Shown in pieces: positions 8,528-18,853 of a DNA stretch of 64,000 nt (position 1 is its first letter; every line of letters starts with the position of its first letter). A program made the translations under genes and the position numbers. Below the pieces are notes generated by a model. It made no database searches. It saw nothing but the letters and a program-made list of their open reading frames with translations, and was not told the DNA's origin. Origin of the DNA: Levilactobacillus andaensis (lineage in GTDB: Bacteria > Bacillota > Bacilli > Lactobacillales > Lactobacillaceae); contig NZ_BOLP01000004.1 in NCBI RefSeq assembly GCF_016861695.1, positions 62,001-126,000 of the forward strand, read 5' to 3'.

Positions 8528-10045
8528 CTAATAGTGTAAAGGTGCTGGCAACGGTGGCAAATCTGGGAACAACTGTCGTAACCGTTTGTCTGGATCAGCG
8601 ACCTTGGTATCGCGGTCCTGTAAGACCTGAGTGACCCCATCAAAGGTGAACATCAACAGGTCCTCGCCATCCTCGTCACGAACCTGGAAGAAGCGAATCC
8701 CGTCTTGCATGGCAACCAACACGAAACGTTGCGCATGGTCACTCAACTGCTTGAGCCGCGGCAATAACTGGTCGGTACCTAATCGTTCGTGATACCAGCG
8801 CCGAGCAACCGCCTGACCATACGTCATCAGACTATCCTGCTCAACGTGTTCCATCAGCTTGGCAGCCGGCGTCAGTTCGGGGTGCATCAGGACTTCTTCG
8901 AGGTCATCGATGACACTCCACTGCTCCGTGTGTGCCTGAAGCTGGTCGGCCATCGCCCGCATTTCCTTGAAGACACGTTCACCGGCCGCCTGATACTGAG
9001 TCGGCGCCAGTGGATTCTCTAAGGCGACCGCCTGATTCTGATCACGGGCGGCATCTAAGGCGGCATTTAAATCGTCGGGAAGGTCACGTGTCAACAAATA
9101 AATCATGAAAATCTTCAGGAAATACAACGCGTGCCGACTGACCCCATTGGCGGTAAACGGCGTGTTGTCGAAGTCCCGCAACTCAAGATACTGGATACCA
9201 CCGGTTAAGAAGTCGCGGGCATTCCCCTGTCCCTTGAGCCGCACCGGTCCATAAAATTCGTGGGCGGAGAAATAGGTGCCATTGTCGATCAAGTGTTGGA
9301 GCTGCGTGAGATGGGCTGGCAGTGAGGCGTACGTCACCTGCTCCTGCGGAAAGTTCACGAAACCATAGCGACTGTTGCGAATGCTTCGAACCGGCCGCTT
9401 CAACGCATCCGGCACCGTTTCAAAGAAGCCCTTTTCGGCGATGGGACTCGCCCCAAAGAGGTAGGTCAGCAGCCACTGATAGCGCACAAAGTTCTGGGTG
9501 ATTCGGAAGTACAAGGCATTTTTAAACCCGACTAGCGACTCAAACTCTTTGGTATAGTGACTGTAAAGCCGATGAATCACGGGGTCCGGCAAACTATAAT
9601 TAACGTGCACGCCGGTCAAACAACCATGTTGAATGCCGTATTTTTTCAGTAAATACTCCCGGTATGGCCGGATTGCTGGTCGATCAAAGTGTCCCGCCAC
9701 AAATTTCAAATCGTCGGGATCCATCACTGGTGGCATGCTCAGCGGCCAGATGCGGTCGTCTCCTTCGAGCGACCGGTACACGACCGTTTGCAAGGTATCC
9801 AGTTGATCCAGTGTCCCGCCAATATTAGGATTGGGATCGGTAATGACTTCCAACTGCGTTTCAGTAAAGTCCGTTTGAAGATACGGGTGAAAGGTCCGTG
9901 ACCCCAACTTACTTGGATGAGGTTGGCGACTCAACCGACCATGCTGGTCAATTCGCTGTTCTTCAATTTCAAGCCCCACGAGACTGTGATAAAGTTGTTC
10001 TGATAAGTTCTCTTCGCGAATAACCGCTAATAAATTGTCTAGCAT
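8528..10045 (-). CDS. gshA: Glutamate-cysteine ligase (gamma-glutamylcysteine synthetase)
   Basis: Joins glutamate and cysteine with ATP, the first step of glutathione or gamma-glutamylcysteine synthesis. At 505 residues it is the monofunctional GshA type, without the C-terminal ATP-grasp of GshAB fusions. It keeps family segments GLEIEEQRIDQHGRLS, TDFTETQLEVITDPN and QHGCLTGVHVNYSL. It stands alone between two terminated units. No glutathione synthetase is in the window, so the end product is open. Confidence 0.88.
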   Translation of the reverse strand: MLDNLLAVIREENLSEQLYHSLVGLEIEEQRIDQHGRLSRQPHPSKLGSRTFHPYLQTDFTETQLEVITDPNPNIGGTLDQLDTLQTVVYRSLEGDDRIWPLSMPPVMDPDDLKFVAGHFDRPAIRPYREYLLKKYGIQHGCLTGVHVNYSLPDPVIHRLYSHYTKEFESLVGFKNALYFRITQNFVRYQWLLTYLFGASPIAEKGFFETVPDALKRPVRSIRNSRYGFVNFPQEQVTYASLPAHLTQLQHLIDNGTYFSAHEFYGPVRLKGQGNARDFLTGGIQYLELRDFDNTPFTANGVSRHALYFLKIFMIYLLTRDLPDDLNAALDAARDQNQAVALENPLAPTQYQAAGERVFKEMRAMADQLQAHTEQWSVIDDLEEVLMHPELTPAAKLMEHVEQDSLMTYGQAVARRWYHERLGTDQLLPRLKQLSDHAQRFVLVAMQDGIRFFQVRDEDGEDLLMFTFDGVTQVLQDRDTKVADPDKRLRQLFPDLPPLPAPLHY

Positions 10046-10290
10046 GGCGGCAACATCCCCTGACCTTCAATATGTTTGACTTAACCTAAAGTGTAAACAA
10101 AAACAGGCGTTCTGTCACTGATATTGTCCGAATTTTTACAAAAAAAGTCACTTCTGACAAATTGGCGGCCACTGCGTTATTTCATCAGCACCGTCCCTAA
10201 CTTACTGTGCCAATACTGAACGGCCTTAAATGGCTATTTAGTGACCTGACATCGACAATGTTTGGTAGGTTACAAGTACCGCCTCACTCT
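10046..10290. other. Intergenic stretch upstream of gshA
   Basis: About 245 nt holding the gshA upstream region. I see no gene, repeat or clear RNA element. Confidence 0.4.
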
Positions 10291-10343
10291 GCAGAAAAAA
10301 CAACTCCCCCTGATCCATGAAGGACCGGGGGGAGTTGCTGCAG
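10291..10343 (-). terminator. Terminator of the deoR-pdp unit
   Basis: GCAGcaaCAACTCCCCC-type stem: CAACTCCCCCTGATCC pairs with GGACCGGGGGGAGTTG, followed on the minus strand by a T-rich stretch (reverse of GCAGAAAAAA). Confidence 0.75.
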
Positions 10344-10371
10344 AATAGCTCAGTTACTATTTCATTACCGT

Positions 10372-11670
10372 CTAACGAACCGTCTCATGAATCAGCGTAA
10401 ATGGTTCTGCTGATTCACTGATTTCGATGTTGTCGTATAAGCGCTTCTTGATGTCTTCAACGTCCTCACGGTTACTGTAGATGGTCAACAAGGTGTCGCC
10501 TTCCTTGACGGTGTCGCCAACCTTCTTGTTCATCATGATACCAACCGCGTAGTCGAGCTTGTCGTCAGCCTTTTGCCGGCCACCACCAAGCAACATGCTG
10601 GCGATACCCATTTCATCGGCTTCGACCTTGCTAACGACCCCACTAGCCTTGGCTGGCAATGGAATCTTGTACTTAGCTTGTGGCATGATTTCTGGATGGT
10701 CGATCACGCTACGGTCGCCGCCTTGAGCTTCAACCATGTCGCCGAACTTCTTCAATGCGGAGCCATCTTCAATGGTCTTTTCACACATTGCCCGCGCTTC
10801 ATCCAAGGTCTTAGCCTTACCCGACATCACAACCATGTGTGAGCCTAACGTCAAGACCAGGTCGGTAATGTCGGCAGGTGCTTCGCCCTTCAACAGGTCG
10901 ATGGATTCTTTGATTTCCAAAGCGTTCCCAATGGCGTTCCCCAGTGGCTGGTTCATGTCGGAAATGATGGCCATGCAGTCCATGCCAACACCCTTTCCGA
11001 TACCAACTAAGGCCTTTGCCAATTCACGAGAATCATCCAAGGTCTTCATGAAGGCCCCGGCACCGGTCTTAACGTCGATAACCAAGGCATCGGTCCCGGA
11101 AGCAATCTTCTTACTCATGATGGAGCTGGCAATCAATGGAATTGAATCCACGGTGTCAGTCACGTCACGTAAGGCATAGATCTTCTTGTCGGCAGGCGCA
11201 ATGTTCCCGGTAGCTCCAACGATGGCTAAGCCTTTGTCCTTAACTTGTTCAATAAAGGCGTCTTCGCTGATTTCAACTTGGTATCCTGGAATCGCTTCCA
11301 ATTTATCCAACGTCCCACCAGTGTGACCTAAGCCCCGGCCAGAGATCATGGGTACTGGAATACCTAATGCGGCAACGATTGGTGCTAGTGGAATACTCGT
11401 CTTGTCCCCAACACCACCGGTTGAGTGCTTGTCGACCTTCATGCCAGGAATGCTGGACAGGTCCAAGTGGTCCCCGGACTTCATCATCGCCATGGTGAGC
11501 TCTGAACGTTCAGCGTCCGTCATGTCCTTGAAGTAAGTTGCCATCAGGAAAGCACTGGTTTGGTAATCAGGAATCTCACCGGAAACAACGCCGTCAACGA
11601 ACGTTTGGATTTCTTCCTTAGTTAATTCGCCACCGTTACGTTTCTTATCAATAATATCAACCATTCTCAT
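10372..11670 (-). CDS. pdp: Pyrimidine-nucleoside phosphorylase
   Basis: Splits thymidine, uridine or deoxyuridine with phosphate, giving the free base and (deoxy)ribose 1-phosphate for DeoB. The family signature [20 protein letters not shown] is at about 115-134, with the phosphate/Gly-rich motif [12 protein letters not shown] near 82-93. Length 432 is normal. GGAG lies 10 nt before the ATG at 11670. It follows the SorC regulator in the same direction by about 40 nt and is likely cotranscribed with it. Confidence 0.93.
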   Translation of the reverse strand: MRMVDIIDKKRNGGELTKEEIQTFVDGVVSGEIPDYQTSAFLMATYFKDMTDAERSELTMAMMKSGDHLDLSSIPGMKVDKHSTGGVGDKTSIPLAPIVAALGIPVPMISGRGLGHTGGTLDKLEAIPGYQVEISEDAFIEQVKDKGLAIVGATGNIAPADKKIYALRDVTDTVDSIPLIASSIMSKKIASGTDALVIDVKTGAGAFMKTLDDSRELAKALVGIGKGVGMDCMAIISDMNQPLGNAIGNALEIKESIDLLKGEAPADITDLVLTLGSHMVVMSGKAKTLDEARAMCEKTIEDGSALKKFGDMVEAQGGDRSVIDHPEIMPQAKYKIPLPAKASGVVSKVEADEMGIASMLLGGGRQKADDKLDYAVGIMMNKKVGDTVKEGDTLLTIYSNREDVEDIKKRLYDNIEISESAEPFTLIHETVR

Positions 11671-11711
11671 AATTAAGCCACTCCATTTCTAAGTCAGTTG
11701 CACCACCGGCT

Positions 11712-12668
11712 CTAGGCCGACGGTGTAAGCTTCAGTAGTTGTGTTGCTGCATGTTGATCGATGATGAGGCAGTTCGGGTAGCCCCCGAGCAAGGCCGCTT
11801 TTATTGCGGGAACCTTGGCATCGCCGGCTGCCACTAAAATTGAATGTTCCTTTTCACGTAAACTATCGAGATTAATGCCAATTGTCCGTTGATTCAACTG
11901 CTGATCGACGATTTCACCATTTTCGTCTATGTAGCGGGAGAAAATATCCCCCACGGCATGATCCTGGAGAAACTGCTTTTCTTGTTCTTGCAGGTAGCCT
12001 AGCTGAAAAACCAACGCGGTATTGCGCACGGTACCAACCGAATAGATCGCAATGTTGGCCCGTTCACCCAACTTCAGGAGGTACTGGATGTGCCGTTCAG
12101 CTTCCACCAATTCCTTAGTTTGTTGGTGGTCAAAGATGACCGGCAATGGCAAGTACTGGGGCACCGCGTGAAAGGCATTGGCAAAGGCGTCGATGCTTTC
12201 GTACGCGTACGTGTGCTCCGTGGAATAACTCACGCTCCCTTTGAGTTGAATCACCTCGATGCCCGTTAGCGTGTCTGGTTGTAAATTGGACCCAATGGCG
12301 TAAATGGTCTTGCCCCAGCCAATCCCGATAACATCGTGTTCCGTCACAATGTCTTCCAGATAGCGGGCAGCGTATTGACCGACCGCGTTGAGCAGCTCAC
12401 CGGCTGTCGTTAACTGCGTCGGGACCACGTGCACCTCAATGTGATACGCTCGTTTCAAGGCTTGCTCCAGCGTCTGGACGTCTTGAACGGGGTCGACGAT
12501 TTGAATCCGTACCAGACCCTGTTCCCGTGCAAACTGGAGCAACCGCGAAACGGTTGGTCGTGATATTCCTAGCTTCTGGGCAATCTGGCTTTGACTCTGG
12601 TCGCCCTGATAATACATCTTAGCGACGGTCAGTCCTTGTGCCAACCGTTGTTCCGTCGTCTCTGCCAC
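11712..12668 (-). CDS. deoR: SorC/DeoR-type sugar-binding transcriptional regulator of deoxynucleoside catabolism
   Basis: The N-terminal HTH (QSQIAQKLGISRPTVSRLL) is joined to a SorC sugar-phosphate binding domain (IGIGWGKTIYAIGSNL; LVAAGDAKVPAIKAALLGG). This architecture matches Bacillus DeoR, which senses deoxyribose 5-phosphate. I set the start at GTG 12668, 7 nt after GAGGGGG; an ATG-initiated longer frame would run into a repeat and adds 65 non-homologous residues. The deo operon next door makes it the likely repressor of deoCBD and pdp. Confidence 0.85.
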   Translation of the reverse strand: MAETTEQRLAQGLTVAKMYYQGDQSQSQIAQKLGISRPTVSRLLQFAREQGLVRIQIVDPVQDVQTLEQALKRAYHIEVHVVPTQLTTAGELLNAVGQYAARYLEDIVTEHDVIGIGWGKTIYAIGSNLQPDTLTGIEVIQLKGSVSYSTEHTYAYESIDAFANAFHAVPQYLPLPVIFDHQQTKELVEAERHIQYLLKLGERANIAIYSVGTVRNTALVFQLGYLQEQEKQFLQDHAVGDIFSRYIDENGEIVDQQLNQRTIGINLDSLREKEHSILVAAGDAKVPAIKAALLGGYPNCLIIDQHAATQLLKLTPSA

Positions 12669-12713
12669 GTCCTTGCCCCCTCTAATTGATTTTCTAAAAC
12701 CTTCCGCCTTACC

Positions 12714-12859
12714 GGTCGGTAAATATGGGCTGGAACGGTGCGGGCACAACTTGATGCCTCGAAGAAACCGAGTCTCCAAGCTTGGCCTTCTGCTACACCA
12801 GCGGGAAAACCACCCGTTGGCCCAGCAGAACGATGCGCCTGATCCCATATTTACCGACC
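12714..12859 (+). repeat. Long intergenic hairpin repeat, family B, copy 1
   Basis: A perfect 16-nt inverted repeat (GGTCGGTAAATATGGG at 12714-12729, complement at 12844-12859) encloses about 114 nt that starts CTGGAACGGTG. The flanking CTCACGGCT is shared with copy 3 at 53707. It sits between deoR and deoD. Confidence 0.75.
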
Positions 12860-12962
12860 TCACGGCTCTGATTGTAGGTCTATGACATTTAAAGTTATCT
12901 CTCTACCTAATCTGTAGAAGAAACCCGCCACAAATACTAATCCTGCCAACAATAGCTAAAGC

Positions 12963-12994
12963 GGCGGGTGCAGCCATAATTGTCCGCACCCGCC
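12963..12994 (-). terminator. Hairpin after deoD
   Basis: GGCGGGTGC and GCACCCGCC form a 9-bp GC-rich stem just downstream of the deoD stop. The T run that follows is poor, so it could be a weak terminator or a 3'-end stabiliser. Confidence 0.55.
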
Positions 12995-13001
12995 AGGTTA
13001 G

Positions 13002-13709
13002 TTATGCTTTAACGGCTGTGTCTAAGGCAACCTTGATCATATCGTTAAATGACTTTTCCCGTTCTTCAGGAGTAGTAGATTCACCAGTAATCAAATGGTT
13101 ACTAATGGTCAACACGGACAGTGCCCGCACATGGTACTTCGCTGCTAACATGAAGAGCGCTGCGGATTCCATTTCGGTAGCGATAACACCGTAATCGATC
13201 AGCTTTTGCCGGTCCATTTCGTCGTTGTAGAACCGGTCTTCGGCCAAGATGTTACCGACTTGTACCGGAATCTTCAGGTCCTGGGCAACGTGGTAAGCGG
13301 TGTCTAGCAGACCGAAATCACTGATTGGTGCGTAGTAGATGCCGCCACCAAACGTGTTGTGAATGATGGCAGAATCCGTGGTAGCTGCTTGCGCCAAGAC
13401 CACGTCGCGAACATGGACATCAGGACTCATCCCACCAGAAGTGCCGACCCGGAATAAGGTTTTTACGCCGTAGTCATTGATCAACTCGTTGGTGTAGATG
13501 GAGATTGAAGGAATCCCCATCCCGGTCCCCTGAACGGAGATCCGCTTGCCCTTGTAAGTCCCGGTATAGCCGAAGCAATTCCGCACCTTGTTGTAGCAAA
13601 CAGGATTTTCCAGGAAGGTTTCCGCAATGTATTTCGCCCGCAATGGGTCTCCTGGCATCAAAACAGTATCAGCAATGTCGCCCATTTTCGCTTCGATATG
13701 GTTACTCAT
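13002..13709 (-). CDS. deoD: Purine-nucleoside phosphorylase (DeoD type)
   Basis: Phosphorolysis of purine (deoxy)nucleosides. The 235-residue hexameric type is recognised by [41 protein letters not shown] and the substrate-binding [10 protein letters not shown]. It is the last gene of deoC-deoB-deoD, 31 nt after deoB, with a clear AGGAGG-like site before ATG 13709. Confidence 0.95.
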   Translation of the reverse strand: MSNHIEAKMGDIADTVLMPGDPLRAKYIAETFLENPVCYNKVRNCFGYTGTYKGKRISVQGTGMGIPSISIYTNELINDYGVKTLFRVGTSGGMSPDVHVRDVVLAQAATTDSAIIHNTFGGGIYYAPISDFGLLDTAYHVAQDLKIPVQVGNILAEDRFYNDEMDRQKLIDYGVIATEMESAALFMLAAKYHVRALSVLTISNHLITGESTTPEEREKSFNDMIKVALDTAVKA

Positions 13710-13740
13710 GATTAGTTCCTCCTAAAATGGTTGTGGTTAA

Positions 13741-14928
13741 CTATTTCAAGTCTGCTAAGAAACTGTGGCCTTCACCGTTACCAGCCACGCCAAAGTTATC
13801 TAAGACGGTTGCCCCGAAATCAGCAAATGGAGAACGAACGCCTAAGCTCCCACCTTGCTTAAAGCTTGGTGAGTAAACCAGTAATGGCACCTGTTCACGC
13901 GTGTGGTCTGAACCCGTAAATGTTGGGTCATTCCCATGGTCGGCGGTAATCATCAAGAGGTCATCGTCGTTCATGTTGTCCAATACGGTGCCGAGCCGTT
14001 TATCAAAGTCCATCAGGGCGTTCCCAAAGCCTTCTGGGTTCCGCCGGTGACCGTACATGGCATCGAAATCAACTAAGTTAATGAAGCAAAAGCCAGTAAA
14101 GTCTTCCGTCATGACGTGGTCGACGTGGTCCATTCCATCCATGTTGCTTTCGTTGTGGTAGCCTTCGTCGATTCCATGGCCAGAGAAGATATCGTTGATC
14201 TTCCCAACACCAACGACGTGAACGCCAGCTGCTTGTAAACGATCCATATCGGTTTCAGCAGTTGGCTCCAACGTGAAGTCCCGCCGGTTAGCCGTCCGGG
14301 TAAAGTGATCGGCATCTGGTCCAACATAGGGACGAGCGATGATCCGGCCAACTAAGTATTCTGGACCATTAACTAATGAACGCGCGTACTCACAGATCTT
14401 GTAGAGTTCGTCGAGCGGGATAATATCTTCGTGCGCCGCAATCTGGATAACGGAGTCGCCAGAGGTATAGACGATCAAATCGCCCTTCTCCATCTGTTGT
14501 TCCCCAAGTTCAGCAATAATCTTGGTCCCAGATTCTGGACGGTTACCGATGACCTTCCGACCGGAAAACGCTTCCAATTTATCGATGATGTCTTGGGGGA
14601 ACCCATTAGGGAACGTGCTCAAAGCCTTGCGAACCGGCAAGCCCATCATTTCCCAGTGACCATCCATCGAATCCTTACCTGCAGAAATCTCACGCATCTT
14701 ACCATAGTACGCGTGAGGATCGTCGGCTACGGGAACTCCTTCGATAGGCGTGTCCCGCAGGTTAGATAACCCAATTTTAGCTAAGTTAGGCAGTGCCAGC
14801 TTACCAGCGAAATGGTGACCAACGTGGCCCAAAGTGTCGGAACCTTCATCGCCATACTTGGCGGCGTCGGGTGCAGCACCTGCACCGACTGAATCCATAA
14901 CTAAACCAAAAACTCGTTTGAACTTCAT
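13741..14928 (-). CDS. deoB: Phosphopentomutase
   Basis: Interconverts (deoxy)ribose 1- and 5-phosphates, linking the phosphorylases to DeoC. It belongs to the alkaline-phosphatase-like metalloenzymes: the N-terminal metal motif [13 protein letters not shown] and the C-terminal [20 protein letters not shown] hold the Mn ligands. 395 residues is full length. It lies 30 nt after deoC. Confidence 0.95.
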   Translation of the reverse strand: MKFKRVFGLVMDSVGAGAAPDAAKYGDEGSDTLGHVGHHFAGKLALPNLAKIGLSNLRDTPIEGVPVADDPHAYYGKMREISAGKDSMDGHWEMMGLPVRKALSTFPNGFPQDIIDKLEAFSGRKVIGNRPESGTKIIAELGEQQMEKGDLIVYTSGDSVIQIAAHEDIIPLDELYKICEYARSLVNGPEYLVGRIIARPYVGPDADHFTRTANRRDFTLEPTAETDMDRLQAAGVHVVGVGKINDIFSGHGIDEGYHNESNMDGMDHVDHVMTEDFTGFCFINLVDFDAMYGHRRNPEGFGNALMDFDKRLGTVLDNMNDDDLLMITADHGNDPTFTGSDHTREQVPLLVYSPSFKQGGSLGVRSPFADFGATVLDNFGVAGNGEGHSFLADLK

Positions 14929-14958
14929 ACCTGTATCCCCGCTTTCACAAATTAAATT

Positions 14959-15648
14959 CTAATAACCAGCCTTAGCACTTGCAGCGTCACCCGTTAAGAT
15001 AGCCACCGTCGCACTAACACCTAAACGACTGGCACCGGCATCGATCATGGCCAATGCTTCTTCGCGACTGTGGATCCCACCTGAGGCCTTAACGCCTAAA
15101 CGGTCGCCGACAGTTTCGCGCATCAATTTAACATCTTCTAGTTTGGCACCAGCAGTGGAGAACCCAGTGGACGTCTTAACAAAGTCGGCACCGGCCTTTT
15201 CACTTAATTGGCAACCAAGAACGATTTCTTCTTTAGTTAATAAGCAAGTTTCAAGAATAACTTTGAGCAACTTACCTTTAGCATGAACGGCGGTTGCTAA
15301 TGCCTTAATGTCGGCTTCAACAACATCATTGTTACCAGACTTCAATTCACCAACGTTGATCACCATGTCGATTTCTTCGGCACCATCGTCGATCGCCTTT
15401 TGCGCTTCGAAAACCTCACTAGCGGTTGCCATTGCCCCTAGTGGGAAGCCAACAACGGCGATTGGATTAACAGTTGTGCCTTTTAATTGCTCAGCAACGA
15501 ACGGAATCCAGTAAGAGTTCACACAGACTGAAGCCGTGTTAAATTTTGCAGCTTCGTCACAAGTTTGCTTAATGCTTGCTTCGGTAGCATCTGCCTTTAA
15601 ATTAGTGTGGTCCATGTATTTAGCGAGTTGTTCAGTAGTTAATGTCAT
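14959..15648 (-). CDS. deoC: Deoxyribose-phosphate aldolase
   Basis: Cleaves deoxyribose 5-phosphate to acetaldehyde and glyceraldehyde 3-phosphate. The Schiff-base lysine lies in [12 protein letters not shown] and the second lysine in [11 protein letters not shown]. 229 residues, normal length. It is first in the operon. In a heterofermenter the acetaldehyde can serve as an electron acceptor to ethanol. Confidence 0.95.
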   Translation of the reverse strand: MTLTTEQLAKYMDHTNLKADATEASIKQTCDEAAKFNTASVCVNSYWIPFVAEQLKGTTVNPIAVVGFPLGAMATASEVFEAQKAIDDGAEEIDMVINVGELKSGNNDVVEADIKALATAVHAKGKLLKVILETCLLTKEEIVLGCQLSEKAGADFVKTSTGFSTAGAKLEDVKLMRETVGDRLGVKASGGIHSREEALAMIDAGASRLGVSATVAILTGDAASAKAGY

Positions 15649-15678
15649 TGTATGAAACCCCTTTCATTTATCATCAAT

Positions 15679-15761
15679 AGCATACCGGATTCGTGCACAA
15701 TTGTAAAGCCTTTTTATGCACTTCCGTTCAGCAACCCCCTGAATTGTGTGATACCGCACAA
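15679..15761 (-). promoter_or_regulatory. deoC promoter and candidate operators
   Basis: On the minus strand TTTACA (15707-15702) and TATGCT (15684-15679) are 17 nt apart. The spacer holds the palindrome-like ATTGTGCACGAAT, and upstream lies TTGTGTGATACCGCACAA (15744-15761), a second inverted repeat with TTGTG/CACAA arms. They are candidate sites for the SorC regulator. Confidence 0.55.
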
Positions 15762-15988
15762 ATAGTTTATAGCTTTTTAGGTTTATCGTTTTACTAACAA
15801 CAATCCTACAACCACAACGTTTCTCCGAGTTTGGGGATGCCCAACTAGTTCACCCGATTGACCCTAAACCTACTCGATTTGTTTAGCAAAAATTTTTCAA
15901 AAAAAATATCGCCTTGGAGCTGCTCCTCGGCGACGGTGATCCTAATTCTGTTTTTGTAACCGGATCAGCCCGGTCCCCCCTAGAACGC
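15762..15988. other. Intergenic stretch between deoC promoter and HTH gene
   Basis: No gene seen. A short hairpin-like segment (CGCCTTGGAGCTGCTCCTCGGCGA near 15911) may help end the minus-strand HTH gene. Confidence 0.3.
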
Positions 15989-16237
15989 CTATTTAGTTCC
16001 TAGCAGCCCGTTCGCGCAAAGAACGAATAAAATCGTTTTTCTTGCCAAAAAAAGGACAGCCTTTGGAATTTGATAGAGTTGAGATAGGCGTTCGATGGTG
16101 GCTAAACCTAAGTTGGAGCTATCACGTTCCCAGGATGCCAACGTTTGATAGTGAATTCCCAAACGTGCCGCAGCCTCTTTTTGCGAGTAACCCGCATTGT
16201 GGCGAGCGGCGTCAAGTGTAATCTGCACTTTCTCCAT
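15989..16237 (-). CDS. Small XRE-type helix-turn-helix protein
   Basis: About 82 residues, nearly all of it one HTH_XRE domain (AGYSQKEAAARLGIHYQTLASWERDSSN). The ATG at 16237 follows AAGGAGG by 8 nt. The C-terminal tail (FLARKTILFVLCANGLL) is hydrophobic. It could be a small phage-type repressor or an antitoxin-like regulator, but no partner is evident. Confidence 0.7.
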   Translation of the reverse strand: MEKVQITLDAARHNAGYSQKEAAARLGIHYQTLASWERDSSNLGLATIERLSQLYQIPKAVLFLARKTILFVLCANGLLGTK

Positions 16238-16789
16238 CACGCACACCTCCTTACAAACACTTTTGTATATTAAGCGAGTTTATTCGTTTTGTCAATTACT
16301 TTCAGCAGTTAATCAACTAAATAAGTTTGCTTGCGCGCAATCTATTCGTTATAATGACGACAGCGGATTATTTCCCAGTCTGGAAAATGCGGTTTCCGGG
16401 TCACATAAATGACAACTCATCGTTCACGACCGGTCTTGCGAACACCTCCGTCGTAGCAGTTAACCCAAGGAGCACTATCTACGCACTGGCCGTAAGCAAT
16501 TTGCTGTTATGTTACCCATTTATATGTTTTACTTGACCAAACTAAAGGTTCAAAAGTTTTAGCTACTCTTGTTTAAGGCCAATTTCTTGTTGGTCATGGG
16601 ATCAGTCAGCCACTTGGCCGTGGTTAAAATTGACGCACACTGTCGCCAAATCTGTGCCGTTTGTTAGCCAACTATCCGAACTGAAGTTAGTCTTTTATTC
16701 TATACAAACGACTGGCTTTGCGCAGATCTAGTTTCCAAAAGTAGCGAGTAACCTTTAGACCCATACTTATACGTAAAGGAGTGAGTGCG
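16238..16789. other. Divergent intergenic region between two HTH genes
   Basis: About 550 nt, AT-rich, without recognisable coding sequence. It should hold the promoters of both HTH genes, but no box is convincing by eye. Confidence 0.35.
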
Positions 16790-17143
16790 ATGCCCCGCCA
16801 TGAATTGTCTTCATTCGAAAAAAATATTCGACGACTTATTGCTCAAAATTTAAAAACGGCCTCACGGGGCATGACCCAAGGCGACCTTGCCGCCAAAACT
16901 GGCATTCCCTCCTCGACACTTTCGGGATATTTCGCACAACGATCAACCCCCAGCCCAGAGAACGTACAGTTGCTTGCCGACGTCCTCGGTGTACATAAAT
17001 CGGCTATCGATCCACGCTTCAGCGACACCCTGTTCACGCAGGATGCAGCGTTCGATGTCGCTTATCTACAACTGACGCCCAGTCGACAATTAGCCGTCCG
17101 CCTCTTCGCTCAGGAACAGCTTAAACAACAGAATCAGGACTGA
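16790..17143 (+). CDS. XRE-family helix-turn-helix regulator
   Basis: About 117 residues with an HTH_XRE domain (MTQGDLAAKTGIPSSTLSGYFAQRSTPSPENVQLLADVLGV, in pieces) and a C-terminal extension. The ATG at 16790 is 8 nt after AAAGGAG; a GTG 9 nt upstream is the alternative. Its target is unknown. It lies at the left border of the AT-rich pdu island. Confidence 0.75.
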   Translation: MPRHELSSFEKNIRRLIAQNLKTASRGMTQGDLAAKTGIPSSTLSGYFAQRSTPSPENVQLLADVLGVHKSAIDPRFSDTLFTQDAAFDVAYLQLTPSRQLAVRLFAQEQLKQQNQD

Positions 17144-17144
17144 C

Positions 17145-17193
17145 AAAAAGTAGTAACGCGGTGACCGATGGGGTCGTGGCGTTACTACTTTTT
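17145..17193. terminator. Bidirectional terminator between HTH gene and eutJ
   Basis: AAAAAGTAGTAACGC pairs perfectly with GCGTTACTACTTTTT around a 19-nt loop. Both strands end in T runs, so it can end the HTH gene and the minus-strand eutJ transcript. Confidence 0.9.
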
Positions 17194-17325
17194 CATTCGA
17201 TTCATAATTACTTTTTCTGCCTATAAAACCCGGTTTAAAGGTAAACTAACCCTATCTGGGAAAACTACCTGCCTTAACTTACACCGTCGTTATCGACCCA
17301 TTAAGTGGTCTTTTACGGCAAACAA

Positions 17326-18177
17326 TTATGCTTCATGATCGTACATTGCAATTCCAATCGGTGTCACAAACTGGGGAAAGTCTGGCTTGTAGGCTGGCGT
17401 ACCCAATGCTTTACTAAATGTATCAATAAAGTCCTTAAAGTTGATGGCTCCACCAACGACGATTACTGGATTCTGCGGAGACCCCTTGGTAACATCACTG
17501 GTGATAGCTGCCATCTTCTCAACCACTGGCCGGATTAATGCAAACACATCGTCTTCTTGAACTGGATCCCGTTTTGCCTGTTCAGCCTTATCCATATCCC
17601 AGCCATTATGTCCAGCTACTACAAGTGACATATGAAATCCGCCAGTGGCTTCATCACTGACCTGCATCAATTTTTTATTCTTAAAAACACTAACTCCAGT
17701 GGTTCCCCCACCGATGTCTACGACTGTTCCGCTTGTCACCCGTAAAAACTTCGCGGCAGCAGTTGGTTCATCAACTACTTCTCGACAAACGAATCCAGCC
17801 GATTCAATCACATTTGCTACAATCTTAGCGCTGCCAGCCCCCGTTCCAGGTGGAATTGCACCACAAGCAGTAGTTAGAGATACTCCCAAAATAGTCTCTG
17901 CTTGTTTCTTTAATCGACTTAAGATATGGACAGAATCCATAAAATTCACAACTAAGCCATCTCGGACAGCGTGATCGTATTCAAAGTTACCGTAAATAAC
18001 TTGGTTGTCTTCATCCAAGACAACCATCACAATACTCGAAGTCCCTAAGTCAACTCCCACACGTAGGGACTCATCCTTACCGACCGGACGAACTGCCTTA
18101 TCACTGTTCACCACCTGGGCAAACTGTTGGAGTTGCTGATTTGCCTGTGTCAATAATTTCCGATTACGCTGAACCAT
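17326..18177 (-). CDS. eutJ: EutJ-like BMC-associated chaperone/ATPase
   Basis: An actin/Hsp70-like ATPase fold of about 283 residues with DLGTSSIVMVVLDE, DEPTAAAKFL and VVDIGGGTTGVSV phosphate-binding motifs. EutJ occurs in ethanolamine and propanediol BMC loci, where its role is thought to be chaperone-like. ATG 18177 follows GAGG by 8 nt. It is the last gene on this side of the BMC cluster and is read in the same direction as pduA-U. Confidence 0.87.
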   Translation of the reverse strand: MVQRNRKLLTQANQQLQQFAQVVNSDKAVRPVGKDESLRVGVDLGTSSIVMVVLDEDNQVIYGNFEYDHAVRDGLVVNFMDSVHILSRLKKQAETILGVSLTTACGAIPPGTGAGSAKIVANVIESAGFVCREVVDEPTAAAKFLRVTSGTVVDIGGGTTGVSVFKNKKLMQVSDEATGGFHMSLVVAGHNGWDMDKAEQAKRDPVQEDDVFALIRPVVEKMAAITSDVTKGSPQNPVIVVGGAINFKDFIDTFSKALGTPAYKPDFPQFVTPIGIAMYDHEA

Positions 18178-18201
18178 CCGTGTCACCTCATCTTAATCTA
18201 T

Positions 18202-18744
18202 CTAATTATTTTGTAGTTCTATCATATCGACAAAGTTTTTTATCGCTTCATTTAGTTCCTTTGACACTTGCTGATTAAGTAATCTATCCTGATCATCAAA
18301 TGATTCTTGAACTTTACCAATGGTGATAAAATCATTTCTAACATTCATTCCCATATAACGTAGCAACTGCTGAATGTGGGCATTTGCATTGGCTCCCCCA
18401 CGTTCACCAGAAGAATCGGTAATAACCAAAGCTGGTTTATGAACAATATGCGATGGTGGTAACGGCACTGATAACACATCAAGCGCATTTTTTAGTCCAC
18501 CAGGGATAGAAAAATTATACTCTGGTGTCACAAAAACTAGAGCATCCATATGATCAATTACACTGCGGAAAATTTGCCATTCCAAAATCGGCGTTTGCTC
18601 TAAATCTGGATTATAAAGCGGTAAAATTTCATAATTCACTTGAACAAATTTTGCCGATAATTGTATCTTCATCAAATGATTCGCAATTTTTTGACTATAA
18701 GATTTTTGACTAAGACTCCCAACCAATATGCCAATATTAGTCAT
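18202..18744 (-). CDS. NAD(P)H-dependent FMN reductase (flavodoxin-like)
   Basis: 180 residues of the NADPH-dependent FMN reductase family: the N-terminal GILVGSLSQKSYSQK FMN-phosphate loop and FVTPEYNFSIPGGLKNALD. ATG 18744 follows AAGGAAG. In a pdu context it may supply reduced flavin for reducing cob(II)alamin to cob(I)alamin before adenosylation by PduO. That role is normally given to PduS, which is absent here. The role is an inference. Confidence 0.75.
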   Translation of the reverse strand: MTNIGILVGSLSQKSYSQKIANHLMKIQLSAKFVQVNYEILPLYNPDLEQTPILEWQIFRSVIDHMDALVFVTPEYNFSIPGGLKNALDVLSVPLPPSHIVHKPALVITDSSGERGGANANAHIQQLLRYMGMNVRNDFITIGKVQESFDDQDRLLNQQVSKELNEAIKNFVDMIELQNN

Positions 18745-18853
18745 CAGTGCCACTTCCTTAGTAGTTGTCTAGCTGGTGCTTGTGCTCTTCTATGTACGCA
18801 GTCTTACTTCTGTTAGCAAAACTGCTCTTAATATCGATACGGTCCTTCATATC

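Noticed and set aside
12673-12885. Open frame inside a family B repeat
   Set aside because: Both strands are open because of the hairpin; no start signal or similarity.
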